The notes under the pieces are model-generated. The model searched no databases, was not told where the DNA came from, and was given only the letters and a program-made list of their open reading frames with translations. 64,000 nucleotides of DNA, taken from assembly GCF_026157065.1 (NCBI RefSeq), contig NZ_JANLGQ010000001.1:868001-932000 (forward strand). Reading direction: 5' to 3'. Each line of letters starts with the position of its first letter. Within the stretch, counting starts at the first letter, position 1. Below are positions 53,425 through 63,700 of this stretch, piece by piece. Source of the DNA: Enterococcus sp. HY326. Lineage in GTDB: Bacteria > Bacillota > Bacilli > Lactobacillales > Enterococcaceae. A program made the position numbers and the translations under genes.

Positions 53425-54060
53425 TTATTTCTCCTCCAATAATTCATTCATTTTTTGAGTTAAGCTGCGGACTTTTTCGGCCACCTTTTCTGCCTTCATA
53501 ATCTCACTGACCACTGCAATACCGGCAATCCCGCTGCCAGAGAAAGTCTGTAGATTTGTTTCATTAATACCGCCAATTGCTACCACCGGAATGGTAACCG
53601 TCGCTGTGATGTCCTTCAAAGTATTTAACGGCGTGACAGGACTGTCTTTGGTTTTCGTGGGAAACATCGCCCCTACTCCCAGATAGTCCGCTCCGCTGGC
53701 TTGCGCTTCTTTCGCCCGGGCCACGCTCTTTGCTGACACACCTAAAATTTTATTACCGATTAATTGTCGTGTCACCGACACCGATAATTCATCATCGCCA
53801 ATATGGACACCAGCGGCATCGACAGCTAGACAAATATCGACCCGGTCATTAATAATCAAAGGAATCTGATAGGTGTCGGTAATTTTTTTCACCTTGACTG
53901 CTAAATTAAAAAAATCGCCGGTGGTTAAGGTTTTTTCCCGCAGCTGAACTAATGTGACACCATTTTCACAGGCCTCTGTAATCACCGACAAAAATTGCTC
54001 TTCGGATAAATCAAATGCTCCAGTTACAAGATAAAGCTTCAGTAATTTTTCCATCTTCAT
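53425..54060 (-). CDS. thiE: thiamine-phosphate synthase
   Basis: 211 residues, TIM barrel. [71 protein letters not shown] and [11 protein letters not shown] are the ThiE diphosphate- and substrate-binding blocks. Joins HMP-PP and thiazole phosphate. Its ATG overlaps the thiM stop (ATGA). Confidence 0.96.
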   Translation of the reverse strand: MKMEKLLKLYLVTGAFDLSEEQFLSVITEACENGVTLVQLREKTLTTGDFFNLAVKVKKITDTYQIPLIINDRVDICLAVDAAGVHIGDDELSVSVTRQLIGNKILGVSAKSVARAKEAQASGADYLGVGAMFPTKTKDSPVTPLNTLKDITATVTIPVVAIGGINETNLQTFSGSGIAGIAVVSEIMKAEKVAEKVRSLTQKMNELLEEK

Positions 54061-54899
54061 AAAACACTACCCTTTAACTTTTCAAACCAGAGCGGCTGCT
54101 CCTTTAACAGCGCCAATTGATTGAGGGTCTCTTGGCGAAAATCAGCCAAAGCCTGTGGCGCTCTCAATGTTTGGCTGGCAGCTTCACCGCACAAATTGAA
54201 ATAGGTCACGGCGGCCAACGCTGCCATGATTGATCTTTCGCTGCCTAAAAAGGCAGCGGCTAACGCACCGACAATGTCTCCGGTTCCGGTAAAATTATCC
54301 AACTGCCAGACACCATTTTTTAAAAGCAGGCACTCCTTTGTTGTCACCAGCAAGTCCTGCACCCCGGTTGCTAAAAAAATTGTTTCAGGATAATCTTGCG
54401 CAACTTTTTGTAGTGCAGCGGCTAATTCTTGCAGGGCAGCCATTTCCTGATCCAATTGGCTGCCGTCAACGCCCCGCCCATGGCTGGTTAACTGGCAAAA
54501 ACGTCGTAGCTCAGATATATTGCCCTTCACAATTTGCGGTTGATGCACCATTAGTTGCCACGCCAAATCATAGCGCAGCTGACTAGCAGAAACGCCGACT
54601 AAATCAATGACCATTGGTGTCTCTGTTTTTTCAGAAAAAGCAGCGGCGGCTAATAAATTGGCTTCCCGTTCTGGTGATAGATGGCCCAAATTCAGCAACA
54701 AGCTATCATTTTGCTTAAAGAAATCAGCAAATTCCCGCGGGTCATCCGCCATCACCGGCTTGGCCCCGATATATAAGAGGGCATTAGCAACAGACTCACA
54801 GGTAATTTCATTGGTAATACATTGCACCAAAGGATTTTTTTTCAAAGGAAAAATTTCCGCCAGCGGGTTTGTGTATGCTTCAAGCCTTGAGTTTTCCAT
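54057..54899 (-). CDS. thiM: hydroxyethylthiazole kinase
   Basis: 280 residues, ribokinase-like. [38 protein letters not shown] is the ThiM signature; [11 protein letters not shown] and [20 protein letters not shown] with the catalytic region follow. Salvages the thiazole moiety. ATG 54899 preferred (GGAGGG upstream); overlaps thiW by 20 bases. Confidence 0.94.
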   Translation of the reverse strand: MENSRLEAYTNPLAEIFPLKKNPLVQCITNEITCESVANALLYIGAKPVMADDPREFADFFKQNDSLLLNLGHLSPEREANLLAAAAFSEKTETPMVIDLVGVSASQLRYDLAWQLMVHQPQIVKGNISELRRFCQLTSHGRGVDGSQLDQEMAALQELAAALQKVAQDYPETIFLATGVQDLLVTTKECLLLKNGVWQLDNFTGTGDIVGALAAAFLGSERSIMAALAAVTYFNLCGEAASQTLRAPQALADFRQETLNQLALLKEQPLWFEKLKGSVL

Positions 54900-55413
54900 G
54901 GGATTTCCCTCCAAAAATTTGTTGAACACGTTTGAAACTAGGGAGCGGGCTGATTTTTTTCAGCAAAAGCCACGCAACGGCTGAACCAATCAGCGTTGCT
55001 CCGATAAACCTTGGTGTATAAATAAACCAATAAAGACTTTGGCTACTACCAGTAAAAAGAACCATCACTGGATAGGATAAAATCGAACCGAGAATACCTG
55101 TGCCGATAATTTCCCCCAGCATCGCTCCGATTGGTTTTTGAATCACACGAAAGCCAATGCCTGCGAAGGCTGCTCCGAAAACTGCCCCCGTTAATGCTAA
55201 AGGCGGAATGCCTAACAAGGTCATTCGGATGAAGCCACAGACCAACGCCATCACCGTCGCAAAAAATGGTCCCAGCAAAACACCAGCGATAATATTCATA
55301 ACGCTGGACATTGGCGCCATCCCTTCGATGCGAAACAGTGGCGATAACACGACATCTAGCGCAATCATTAGTCCTAAAAAAGCTAGGCGAAATACTTTTT
55401 GCGAATGGGTCAT
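54880..55413 (-). CDS. thiW: thiamine-precursor ECF transporter S component ThiW
   Basis: 177 residues with about five helices. RLAFLGLMIALDVVLSPLFRIEGMAPMSSVMNIIAGVLLGPFFATVMALVCGFIRM is the ThiW pattern. It should bind the thiazole precursor and work with a shared ECF energizing module encoded elsewhere. First gene after the TPP riboswitch leader. RBS AAGGAGG. Confidence 0.9.
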   Translation of the reverse strand: MTHSQKVFRLAFLGLMIALDVVLSPLFRIEGMAPMSSVMNIIAGVLLGPFFATVMALVCGFIRMTLLGIPPLALTGAVFGAAFAGIGFRVIQKPIGAMLGEIIGTGILGSILSYPVMVLFTGSSQSLYWFIYTPRFIGATLIGSAVAWLLLKKISPLPSFKRVQQIFGGKSHGKLKA

Positions 55414-55485
55414 CTGTTCCTCCTTATTTTCTTTTTAAATTAACTTAGTGATGCCTTTAGCTTAAATTTATGTCAACAACAAAAA

Positions 55486-55522
55486 GCCATTTATTTTCTA
55501 TTCACTTAGAAAACAAATGGCG
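55486..55522 (-). terminator. second (proximal) terminator in the thi leader
   Basis: Arms 55486-55500 and 55508-55522 (GCCATTT core, one mismatch) with a 7-nt loop, followed by five T on the minus strand. It lies between the riboswitch and thiW, so it must be passed or antiterminated for expression. Confidence 0.75.
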
Positions 55523-55534
55523 GTCATTAAAAAA

Positions 55535-55630
55535 GAGGCTGCGACAATAGTCCAACAAAGTCAGCTTTCAATATATTCTTAGCGAATAGTTGAAAATGGC
55601 TCCGTTAACAGATTAGCGTCACAGCCTCTG
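55535..55630 (-). terminator. first terminator in the thi leader (long loop)
   Basis: AGAGGCTGTGAC pairs with GTCGCAGCCTCT (one G-U) across a ~72-nt loop, then six T on the minus strand. It begins about 18 nt after riboswitch P1 and could be its expression platform. Confidence 0.65.
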
Positions 55631-55639
55631 AAAAAATTC

Positions 55640-55722
55640 AGTCATTGACATTTCCCTTCGGCAGTTTTAACTGCGGCAGGTTCAATGGGTATAATCTCAG
55701 CATAGTGCACCCCAAATGTTTC
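55640..55722 (-). ncRNA. TPP riboswitch (THI element)
   Basis: Minus strand shows the THI-box order: P1 5' ACATTT (55714-55719), GGGGTGC, CTGAGA (55695-55700), ATACCC, then AACCTG (55677-55682), a CCGCAGTTAAAACTGC arm and GAAGGG, closing with P1 3' AAATGT (55648-55653). It controls thiW-thiM-thiE-thiD by sensing thiamine pyrophosphate. Confidence 0.93.
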
Positions 55723-55739
55723 TTTATTCAATTGTTTTT

Positions 55740-55748
55740 AGTATAACA
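55740..55748 (-). promoter_or_regulatory. extended -10 promoter of the thi operon
   Basis: TGTTATACT on the minus strand (extended -10, TATACT at 55740-55745) ~20 nt before the riboswitch; -35 poorly conserved. Confidence 0.45.
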
Positions 55749-55774
55749 CAAGTCTGCCAAAGAAAAGCCAGTCT

Positions 55775-56176
55775 TTATGAAAAAGCCATCCAAGTTGGCT
55801 CCATCAAATTACCATCAGGGTCCTCCACTTCCAGTTGAACCATCTGTTCTTCGGGAATCCCCATCTCTAAATGATAGAAATCTCCGCCATTAGCTTTAGC
55901 GGTTGCGGCAAATTTTTTGACTGCAGCGCCGCTAGCTAAACTAAAAGCCACCATCGACCCGCTGTGGGTGTGGGGATTGGCAATCTTTTTATCTCGAATG
56001 AAGCCTTGATAAAAATCATGGGTCAACAGCATAATCCAAAAATTATCGTCCCAGACTAATGCCGCCGAATGCTCATTAGAAAAATCGCGATTTTGCTGAA
56101 AGCCTAGCGCTTCGTAAAAATTGATAGAACGAGTCAAATCTGTTACCGGAAAGTTTACAAAAACCATTGTACTCAT
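55775..56176 (-). CDS. VOC/glyoxalase-family protein
   Basis: 133 residues, single VOC module. FVNFPVTDLTRSINFYEALGFQQNRDFSNEHSAALVWDD start and QMVQLEVEDPDGNLMEPTWMAF end match small extradiol/glyoxalase-like proteins (YaeR/PhnB-like). Catalytic activity not certain. Confidence 0.85.
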   Translation of the reverse strand: MSTMVFVNFPVTDLTRSINFYEALGFQQNRDFSNEHSAALVWDDNFWIMLLTHDFYQGFIRDKKIANPHTHSGSMVAFSLASGAAVKKFAATAKANGGDFYHLEMGIPEEQMVQLEVEDPDGNLMEPTWMAFS

Positions 56177-56246
56177 CAGAACACCTACTTTTTTAAACCA
56201 GTATCACAAGTTTCTGTTCTTTTGTAAAAACATCTGCCTTGATTTT

Positions 56247-56594
56247 TTACTTCCGGCCATCTTTGAGCATCACAACAACGCGAAATTGGCGTTCAGGATG
56301 GCTTTCTTTATTAACGGCTTGAATAAAGGCTTCAAACATTTCACCATAGCCATAATATAAGAACTGGCTAAGCACTTGGTTTTTACCTCTAGGTACATAG
56401 CCGATTTTCTTGTCTTGATAATAGACTGCCACGGCTTCAGGGTCGTGGGGGTTATCTGGTTCAGCCTGCAGGGTCACCGGCTTGCCCCAGTTCAGCTCTT
56501 CTGCCACATGAATCCCCTCCCAATAAGCAAAGCCGGCTAAATGAAAATCGCTGAAATGGCGACTGGGTTCACTTTTTTTGAATTCATTCATCAT
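56247..56594 (-). CDS. HIRAN-domain protein
   Basis: 115 residues consisting almost only of a HIRAN domain: DFHLAGFAYWEGIHVAEELNWGKPVTLQAEPDNPHDPEAVAVYYQDKKIGYVPRGKNQVLSQFLYYG. HIRAN domains recognise DNA ends or damage in HLTF-type proteins; stand-alone bacterial ones are uncharacterised. Start at ATG 56594 (next ATG 56591), preceded by AAAGGAGG. The reading extended to 56690 does not look like part of the domain. Confidence 0.87.
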   Translation of the reverse strand: MMNEFKKSEPSRHFSDFHLAGFAYWEGIHVAEELNWGKPVTLQAEPDNPHDPEAVAVYYQDKKIGYVPRGKNQVLSQFLYYGYGEMFEAFIQAVNKESHPERQFRVVVMLKDGRK

Positions 56595-56701
56595 TTTTAA
56601 AGCGCCTCCTTTTCTTTTATTATAACAAAAGTTATCGGAAGCGGTAGCATTCATCGGCAACAGCTGACTATTTAAAAAAAAATCCCGCAATCTTTTCCGT
56701 T

Positions 56702-57226
56702 TTATTTTTCCCGCCGATAATGCAGCTCAACAAATTCTCCCATGATTGTCGTATCCACTAGCTTTAAACGCTGCTGATAGTCCGCCTCTTCAAAAAGGCG
56801 TTTGCCTTTACCTAGTAAAATCGGAGTAATTTGAATCCACCATTCATCAATCAAGTCTGCTTGAACCAGCTCGGTCACGAGACCACCACCACCGACAATC
56901 CAAATCATTTTTTCCTCTTGGGCTTTTAATTGCGAAATAAAAGCAGCCGGCTCCTGCTTCACCACAATTGCATCAGGCAAGTCATCCATTAGAGTGTTGG
57001 AAAATACATAATTTTGCTTGCCGGGATTTAACGGCTCGCCAGCTAAAATCTTTTTGGTCTCCTGATAACTGATGCGACCCATCACAGCCGAACCAATTTT
57101 TTCGTAAAAGGCGCTGTAAGTCTCGACACCTCCCTGACTGGTCTCAAATAACCATTGCAGACTGTCCGCTTGGTCTGCTAAAAAGCCATCTAAACTGATG
57201 GCCCCGTAAAACGCTACTTTTGCCAT
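56702..57226 (-). CDS. dihydrofolate reductase/RibD C-terminal family protein
   Basis: 174 residues. KVAFYGAISLDGFLADQADSLQWLFE start, GSAVMGRISYQETKKIL, KMIWIVGGGGLVTELVQADLIDEWWIQITPILLGKGKRLFE are the DHFR/RibD_C family signatures (YwjB/YyaP-like). NADPH-dependent reductase with unknown substrate. Confidence 0.9.
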   Translation of the reverse strand: MAKVAFYGAISLDGFLADQADSLQWLFETSQGGVETYSAFYEKIGSAVMGRISYQETKKILAGEPLNPGKQNYVFSNTLMDDLPDAIVVKQEPAAFISQLKAQEEKMIWIVGGGGLVTELVQADLIDEWWIQITPILLGKGKRLFEEADYQQRLKLVDTTIMGEFVELHYRREK

Positions 57227-57300
57227 TGCGTTCTTTCCTTTCTTGTTAAGTTTCTTCTATTTAAAACCCATTATCATCGGAAAAGAACCGTAACACAAGA

Positions 57301-57419
57301 AAAAACTATGACCAACAAAGTAGCTGCTGCTGACTTGCCAAGTCCTTTGCCTGCAACTTTTTTGCAAGTATGAACTTATTCAGCAAATTGCTAATGCTAC
57401 AATCAAAGTCATAGTTTTT
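57301..57419 (-). terminator. long-loop terminator upstream of the DHFR-like gene
   Basis: Perfect 12-bp arms AAAAACTATGAC (57301-57312) / GTCATAGTTTTT (57408-57419), with an inner GTAGC/GCTAC continuation, enclosing ~95 nt; T run on the minus strand. It ends the small membrane protein transcript. Confidence 0.6.
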
Positions 57420-57460
57420 ACCTTAAATTTTTCAATTGAATCAGCCTTTACGATTCAGCT

Positions 57461-57670
57461 TTAAGGCTGATCTTCACCGGGATCTTGGCGGCCATATCCT
57501 TTGGCAGTGCGGTAAACACCCACTCCTAAAAGAAATAGTCCCAAGCCAACTAGGGAGAGCTGGCCAACAGTATCACCGAAAAACGGCGTAATCCATAGAT
57601 GCCAAGAAAAAACCCATGCCAAAGGAATCAAGGCAACAATAATCCACAATATTTTTTTTATAAACGTCAT
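57461..57670 (-). CDS. small two-helix membrane protein
   Basis: 69 residues, two hydrophobic helices (ILWIIVALIPLAWVFSWHLWI and LSLVGLGLFLLGVGVYRTA) and an acidic C-terminus. RBS GGAGG is visible upstream. Family not recognised. It lies after cydB on the same strand, 122 bp away. Confidence 0.65.
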   Translation of the reverse strand: MTFIKKILWIIVALIPLAWVFSWHLWITPFFGDTVGQLSLVGLGLFLLGVGVYRTAKGYGRQDPGEDQP

Positions 57671-57792
57671 CTTATTCCCTCCTATTTCATCTCAAGTGAT
57701 TCAACTTCTTCTAATAAGATTGTTTACTAGCCAACTGTCTTTCCTTTTACAAAACAACGGACTGCAAAACTGAAAAAGCGGAATCAGTGCTT

Positions 57793-58812
57793 CTAATAAT
57801 TTATTTCGCTATCAGGCACGTCATAATATTTATTAATCATATGATAAGCCGTAATCTGTAAAATTGTCATGAGCGGCAGCATTGCTGCTGATCCGACTGC
57901 CACCCACAATTGTGATTTCCGACCACTGGCAGCGTCCATAATCGAGAGCGCGGGCCCTGCACTGTTCACAATTACATTGGGATACAAGCCTTGGAAAATA
58001 ATTCCCATAAAGGCGGCGATACAAACGACCGCCAGCCAAAAAATCAGCTGATGCCTTTGGCTAGTTCTCAGTAAATAAGCCATGCTAAGGCTGCAAACTA
58101 CAATAACCACAATTAAAAAGGTAATCGCTGCAAAGTGGGTATTGAAAACATTGGTAGCATTTGCTAAAAGAACGACTTCTAGCACCGCAAGCACAATAAA
58201 AATTAGATTCACGACCCGCAATTTTTTGCCTAGTGAGGCCTGCAGTTCCGCTGAAACTTTTTTTATCACACGGGCTAAACCGATTTGTAGACAGGCAGCC
58301 ATTAACAACAGCGCAGAACAAATCGTGAAGGGAGTGAAGACATCCCCCATCGTGATGTAGATAAAATTATCGCGAATCGGCACGCCTTTTAAAATGCTGG
58401 AAAACACAATGCCTAAGATAAACGGCGGAACTAAGCTGCCTAGAAAAAGTCCCCAATCCCACAGCCGATTATATGTTTTAGAACGCCATTTTTTACGATA
58501 ATCAAAGGCCACGCCTCTAAACATAAAGAAGACTAACAATAAAATGAAAAATAGATAAAACCCGGAGGTCAAGACCGCATACCAATGGGGGAAAGCGCCA
58601 AAGACTAACGCCATGCCGGCCACCAGCCAAGTTTCATTGCCACCCCAGACTGGTCCCGACGTGCGAACGATTTCATCTCGGTCGCCGTTATCTTTGACAA
58701 AGAAGGTCGCCATACCAGCACCGAAATCTGTTCCTCCTAAGATGAAAAACATAGTTAACTCGATGGAAACTAAAATAAATAAAGCAAATTGTAAATTAGT
58801 TGGTGAACTCAT
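57793..58812 (-). CDS. cydB: cytochrome bd oxidase subunit II
   Basis: 339 residues, about eight helices. LFILVSIELTMFFILGGTDFGAGMATFFVKDNGDRDEIVRTSGPVWGGNETWLV is the CydB signature. Second subunit of the quinol oxidase; start overlaps the cydA stop by 4 bases. cydCD, needed for haem assembly, does not follow here. Confidence 0.96.
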   Translation of the reverse strand: MSSPTNLQFALFILVSIELTMFFILGGTDFGAGMATFFVKDNGDRDEIVRTSGPVWGGNETWLVAGMALVFGAFPHWYAVLTSGFYLFFILLLVFFMFRGVAFDYRKKWRSKTYNRLWDWGLFLGSLVPPFILGIVFSSILKGVPIRDNFIYITMGDVFTPFTICSALLLMAACLQIGLARVIKKVSAELQASLGKKLRVVNLIFIVLAVLEVVLLANATNVFNTHFAAITFLIVVIVVCSLSMAYLLRTSQRHQLIFWLAVVCIAAFMGIIFQGLYPNVIVNSAGPALSIMDAASGRKSQLWVAVGSAAMLPLMTILQITAYHMINKYYDVPDSEINY

Positions 58813-60272
58813 GATTTACTAACCCCCTCAAAAAAATTATTTTCAAGGCTGGCTGGCGGATCGTAATTGCCGTGAATATTCGGCGCACCTTTTTTCAACG
58901 TGCGATGAGCAATGGTCAGTACGGTACCGATTAAAAGTAAATCCATAATGGCTAACAGTGTAACCGAAGTAATTATTTTGGCTGGTGTCATATCCGGCGA
59001 GACAGCGTCTAATTGCGTAAATATTCCATAGACAACAAACGGATAACGGCCAACTTCGGCAACTACCCAACCGGTAACGACAGTCACGTAGGGGAACCAC
59101 ATACTGATTCCAAAAGCCTTTAGCAGACGAGGATGTTCTTCGATTGATTTTTTCTTGCGGTACAGTAATAATAAGCCCACCGTTCCCAAGACGACATAAT
59201 AATACCCGGAATAAAACATCCAGCGCATACACCAAAAGAGCAGAGTTACCGGCGGATAATAGCTCATCTCGCCATCGTAAGAAGCCGCAACCTCTGAATC
59301 ATATTTTTCATGATAGGTTTTGGCAATCTCATTCATCCCTTCTGCTCCACCAACAAAGGTTCCATTGCCAAAATAACTTCCCAGCCCCGGAATTCCGATA
59401 CCAGTGGACGTGTGCTCGCTCTCATTAATCCAAGCGGCAATATCCCACGGAGCACCCGTCGTATCACTGCCTTCATTTTCATAGCGACCTTCCACAGCGG
59501 CAAATTTCATCGCCTGCAACGCTCCGCTGGCAGTAATTTGATTGTCCCCCATCTGCTGTTGGATAATCGCAAAGGGTAAAAACATCAAGACACCGATTTG
59601 AATTGATTTTTTAAAAATTTTACGGTCACGATTTTTGAGAATCTGCCATGCAGAAACACCGCAGACCACGAGGCCGCCTAAAATCATAATGGCACCTAAA
59701 ACATGGAGTGCCTCTGGCCAGTATTGCGGATTTTGGACTAGTGACAACACACTGTCTAACCGAGCACGGCCCCCCTCCATCGTAAAACCAACCGGATTTT
59801 GCATAAACGCATTGATCATAATAATCCAAACAACTGAAAATAACGACGTAAATAAGAGCAGTGCTGCAAATAAAACGTGAAGCTTCTTATTGATTTTCCC
59901 CCAAGTAAAACGCCACAGTCCGATTAGCGTGGATTCCATAAAGAAAGCCATAATCCCCTCCAACGCTAACGGAACGCCGATGACATCGCCAAAGAAATAC
60001 GCGTACGCCGACCAGTTCATCCCAAATTGAAACTCCATAATCAAACCTGTAACGACACCCGTTCCAAAACTGAAAAAATACAGCTTTGCAAAAAACAAGG
60101 CTAGGCGGCCATAATGCTCGTTTTCTTTTTTGCCAAACACATAAATTAATTCAAAAATTAGCGTCGCCGCCATTAACCCAATGGTCGTCGGCACAAAAAA
60201 GAAATGCATAATCGCCGTCATAGCAAATTGAATCCGTGACATAGTTGTCACAAACATCATCGAACCAATCAT
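58809..60272 (-). CDS. cydA: cytochrome bd oxidase subunit I
   Basis: 487 residues. SRIQFAMTAIMHFFFVPTTIGLM has the high-spin haem ligand His, FFMESTLIGLWRFTW and the Q-loop region (~250-340) follow, and VAEVGRYPFVVYGIFTQLDAVSP is the GRxPxxVYG motif. Oxidises menaquinol and reduces O2. ATG 60272 preferred with AAGGTGG/GAAGGG upstream; an in-frame GTG lies at 60284. Enterococci need external haem for this enzyme. Confidence 0.96.
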   Translation of the reverse strand: MIGSMMFVTTMSRIQFAMTAIMHFFFVPTTIGLMAATLIFELIYVFGKKENEHYGRLALFFAKLYFFSFGTGVVTGLIMEFQFGMNWSAYAYFFGDVIGVPLALEGIMAFFMESTLIGLWRFTWGKINKKLHVLFAALLLFTSLFSVVWIIMINAFMQNPVGFTMEGGRARLDSVLSLVQNPQYWPEALHVLGAIMILGGLVVCGVSAWQILKNRDRKIFKKSIQIGVLMFLPFAIIQQQMGDNQITASGALQAMKFAAVEGRYENEGSDTTGAPWDIAAWINESEHTSTGIGIPGLGSYFGNGTFVGGAEGMNEIAKTYHEKYDSEVAASYDGEMSYYPPVTLLFWCMRWMFYSGYYYVVLGTVGLLLLYRKKKSIEEHPRLLKAFGISMWFPYVTVVTGWVVAEVGRYPFVVYGIFTQLDAVSPDMTPAKIITSVTLLAIMDLLLIGTVLTIAHRTLKKGAPNIHGNYDPPASLENNFFEGVSKS

Positions 60273-60298
60273 AACCCTTCCCACCTTTCACACCTTTT

Positions 60299-60312
60299 TT
60301 AAAACGCTTTCT
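60299..60312 (-). promoter_or_regulatory. cre-like site upstream of cydA
   Basis: AGAAAGCGTTTTAA on the minus strand, 12 of 14 matches to cre, just upstream of the RBS. A TATAAT -10 candidate lies at 60392-60397. Confidence 0.5.
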
Positions 60313-60399
60313 TTATATCTTCAATAATACTACCATCTTCAAATTTTATCTATTTTTTTTAGTTTGGCGACAAAAAATAATCTTTTTTATTATTATATC

Positions 60400-60620
60400 T
60401 ATTTCATTTTTTACAAATACCGCTAGAACACTGGTTAAATTCTCCAAGACTATTCCTTAGTCCCGCCTTTTTTGGTATACTAAAAAGTGTCTGTCAAGAA
60501 TCGAGAATTTTTTTATGAAATTAGCAATTTTGTTTTCAAATTCATTTTAAAAAACACTCTCGTTTGACTACTTTATTGGTTGAATTATTTTTGACGAAAA
60601 ACATGAGTCACATCAAAAAT
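60400..60620. other. intergenic DNA between divergent cydA and the CapA-Mur gene
   Basis: The gap from 60273 to 60782 holds no recognisable gene. Besides the cyd and downstream promoter elements it is AT-rich, with no strong repeat seen. Confidence 0.3.
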
Positions 60621-60625
60621 AGATA

Positions 60626-60653
60626 TTGTCTTACAGGTGACAAATGATACAAT
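60626..60653 (+). promoter_or_regulatory. predicted promoter of the CapA-Mur ligase gene
   Basis: -35 TTGTCT, 16-bp spacer, -10 TACAAT, leaving a leader of about 120 nt before the ATG. Confidence 0.5.
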
Positions 60654-60782
60654 AATAAAAGGGATGAGCGTCGTTTCTTTCTATATTATATGTCGTCTCT
60701 TTTTACATATCATTTGACAACGGAGTCTATCTTTAGTTAAACGTATTTACCAGATCGAATTATTCAATTAGGAGTTGAGAGA

Positions 60783-63700
60783 ATGAAGTCAGCAGAAAAA
60801 AATCTTTTTGCGACAACCAAGTTAATTTTTAACAAAGACCGCATTATCGAGCAACGTCCACTAGGAAATCGGGTGTCTCCTTGGGGAACTAGCAATCTGC
60901 TATTGTATTTGGCAGTGTTACAGGATTTAGAAAACAACCGTTTAACCCCGACACAAGAAATCGTCTTTTCTCAGGCTGCAGCCCAAGAAGGCCAAGCCTT
61001 GCGGGGAACAAAGGCAACTGAGGGAGAAAAACGCTTATTAATTGATGTTTTAAACCAAGCGATTTCTCTAAATGCACCAGACTGTATCATGGCTTTATTT
61101 GAAGTCTATGGCAGCCGTAGTCAAGGGATTGACCGCATTAACCAATTAGGCAATGAATTAGAAATTTCTTTCTTCTCCCGTCTAACCGGTACTGGCCGGA
61201 AAATACAAGGCCAATTATCAAATGTTTTTGATTATTATAAAATTGGCGTGGCCTTTTTAAACCTATCTAAATCAAGCTTCCAATACATTGCCAACCGTGA
61301 CCATGTCATCAACGGGCAATTGTATCCGGCGCAATCTGTTTTAGATAAACAGGGGATGACTTTAGCCAGCATTTTCTGGGGCACAGATCAATCTGATTGC
61401 TTTGTCTTTTATGAAGACGAACAGGAAGTGTTATGTTCCATCGTAATTAACGGGGCTAGCTATGTGCATACTTCGCAATTAGCCTTTAACCAATTGCCTG
61501 AAACTAGTGACTTCGATGAAATTGAAATCGAATCACCAATTATCAACTTCTTAGGCGACACGTATTTCGGTGAATACTTTACAGATATTCGCCGTAGCAA
61601 TCGGATTAAAGATGCGTTGCAAGAGCACGGTTACGCTCATTCCATGGCAAACTTAGCGACTAAGATGCCAGAAGATCAATTTAATATTGTGACCTATGAA
61701 GGTGTCTTAACAAAACCTGGACAAGAAAGTACCTTAGCCCGCAAAGTTTTCTTATTTGGCGGCGATGAAAAAGCGACGGTTGGTGAATTGGCTCACCGCA
61801 ATACGTCTTTAGTCAACTTAGGGACTAACCACAGCATGGACTTTGGGGATGAATCTTTAGGCGAAACAATTGACGCCTTCACTCATCAGCATATCAATAC
61901 AATCGGTGCTGGCAAAAACTTAGAGGATGCGCTGCGGCCAATTGTTTTAACTTACAATTACCGTCAAAAAACGGCGATTTTCTCTGGTTATTGGTACCGT
62001 CGTTTTGTCGATGAAAACTATGATTTTTATGCGAATAAAGCTAAAGCCGGCGTAGCTGCTCTAAATGGTTTATTACTTGAAAAAATCAAACAATTTAAAA
62101 AACAGCATCCAGATATTTTCGTAACTGTCTTAGCTCATTGGGGCAACAGCTTTGAAAACATCCATGAAGACCAAAGAGAAATTGCTCAGCAGTTAGTAGC
62201 TGCCGGCGCTGATTTAATTTTGGGAACTGGCCCCCATAAAGTCCAGCCGATTGAAGAAATCGACGGGACAACTGTGGTTTACAGTATGGGAAATGGTGTC
62301 TTCAACAGTGATGGGGAAGAATTCAAACAAACCGACGCTTTACCATACGGTTATTTCTTGAAGTGGGATATTTCCAATCACAAGATTCAAACCTATCCAT
62401 TTAACAACTACAATCCAGAGACCTTCTGGCAACCAAGCTTTATTCAAGCTTCTGAACCAGGCAGTGTCTTCGCTGACTTGAAAACAGTTGATCCAGCGAA
62501 TAAATTTAATCATCCAGTGATTGATAAAGAAGGCTATTTATTATTTGAATTCCCATTAAATAATGCGGAACCAAAAGCTGAAAACCACAATCCAGTCTTT
62601 AAAGTGCGGGATGAATTTTCTAAATTATTTGAAGGCTATTTCTTAAATGAAAATCTTTTGTATGATTTAAAAATTGATCACATTAGCTTTATGGCACAAA
62701 ATATCAAACAACGGAAATGGCAAAATGTGGCCTTCTTGGCTTTAACACCAGAAAGCCAAAAAGCGTTAGTTCCGGCTAATAGCAATTGGCAGCCGGTCCA
62801 TGGCAATCAAGACTACATGACCCTAGGCATCAGCAGTCAAGTTTCTTTAATTGTCACAGATGAACCAATTCAAGAATTGGCCAATGAAGTCCCACAATTT
62901 ATCGTGCCAAACACGTTACGCTTCGTCTATGAATATGCAAGTATGGCAGCGGAAAATTATAAAGGTGAATTGATTACCATTTCTGGAAGCACCGGGAAAA
63001 CATCAACTCGTTTAATGCTGTCTCATTTATTGAAGGACAAAAAACCATTTGAAAATACAGGGAATGCTAACTTGCATTTACCTACTCTAAATATGACGTT
63101 AGAGCTTGCAAGCCAGCCAAAAGTTTCTCTGTTTGAAGTTGCTGCTTCAGCACTGAACGGTTTAGCTTACGGAAATAACGCGTATCTATGGGAGAGCGAA
63201 GCAGCTATCTTCACTTCCTTTGGTTCATCACCAGAAGCGAAGGGCGACGAGCAAAATCTGCGGATTAACAATGATATCTTTAAAGGTGTGAAAAATGGCG
63301 GCTACGCAATTATCAATGCCGACATCGAAGAAAAATATCTGTGGCGCATTATCAAGCAAGCCAAATCACAAAACTTACATGTTCGTCTCTTCAGCCTGCA
63401 CAATTCAGCAGCTGACTGTTACGTGATTGATAAGATTGTGGATAAAGATAAGACAACTGTTTCACTATTGCTTTCTGGTAAATTTGTTCACTTCACTTTA
63501 ACCAATGATAGCGACGGTCAAATTCAAAATGCTTTAAGCGTACTCTTAACCTTGGATAGCCTAGGCTATGATGTCAAAGAATACACTGATAAGCTGGAAA
63601 GCTTCCGCAGCCTACCACGGGTATTAGAAACAATTGACGTGACTGTCAACAAACATCAAGTGACTGTTTTAGATGATACTTATAGCAGCTCAACTGAAGC

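Noticed and set aside
60889-61077. 62-codon minus-strand ORF within the CapA-Mur gene
   Set aside because: Antisense to a continuous long coding frame; no RBS or known family.
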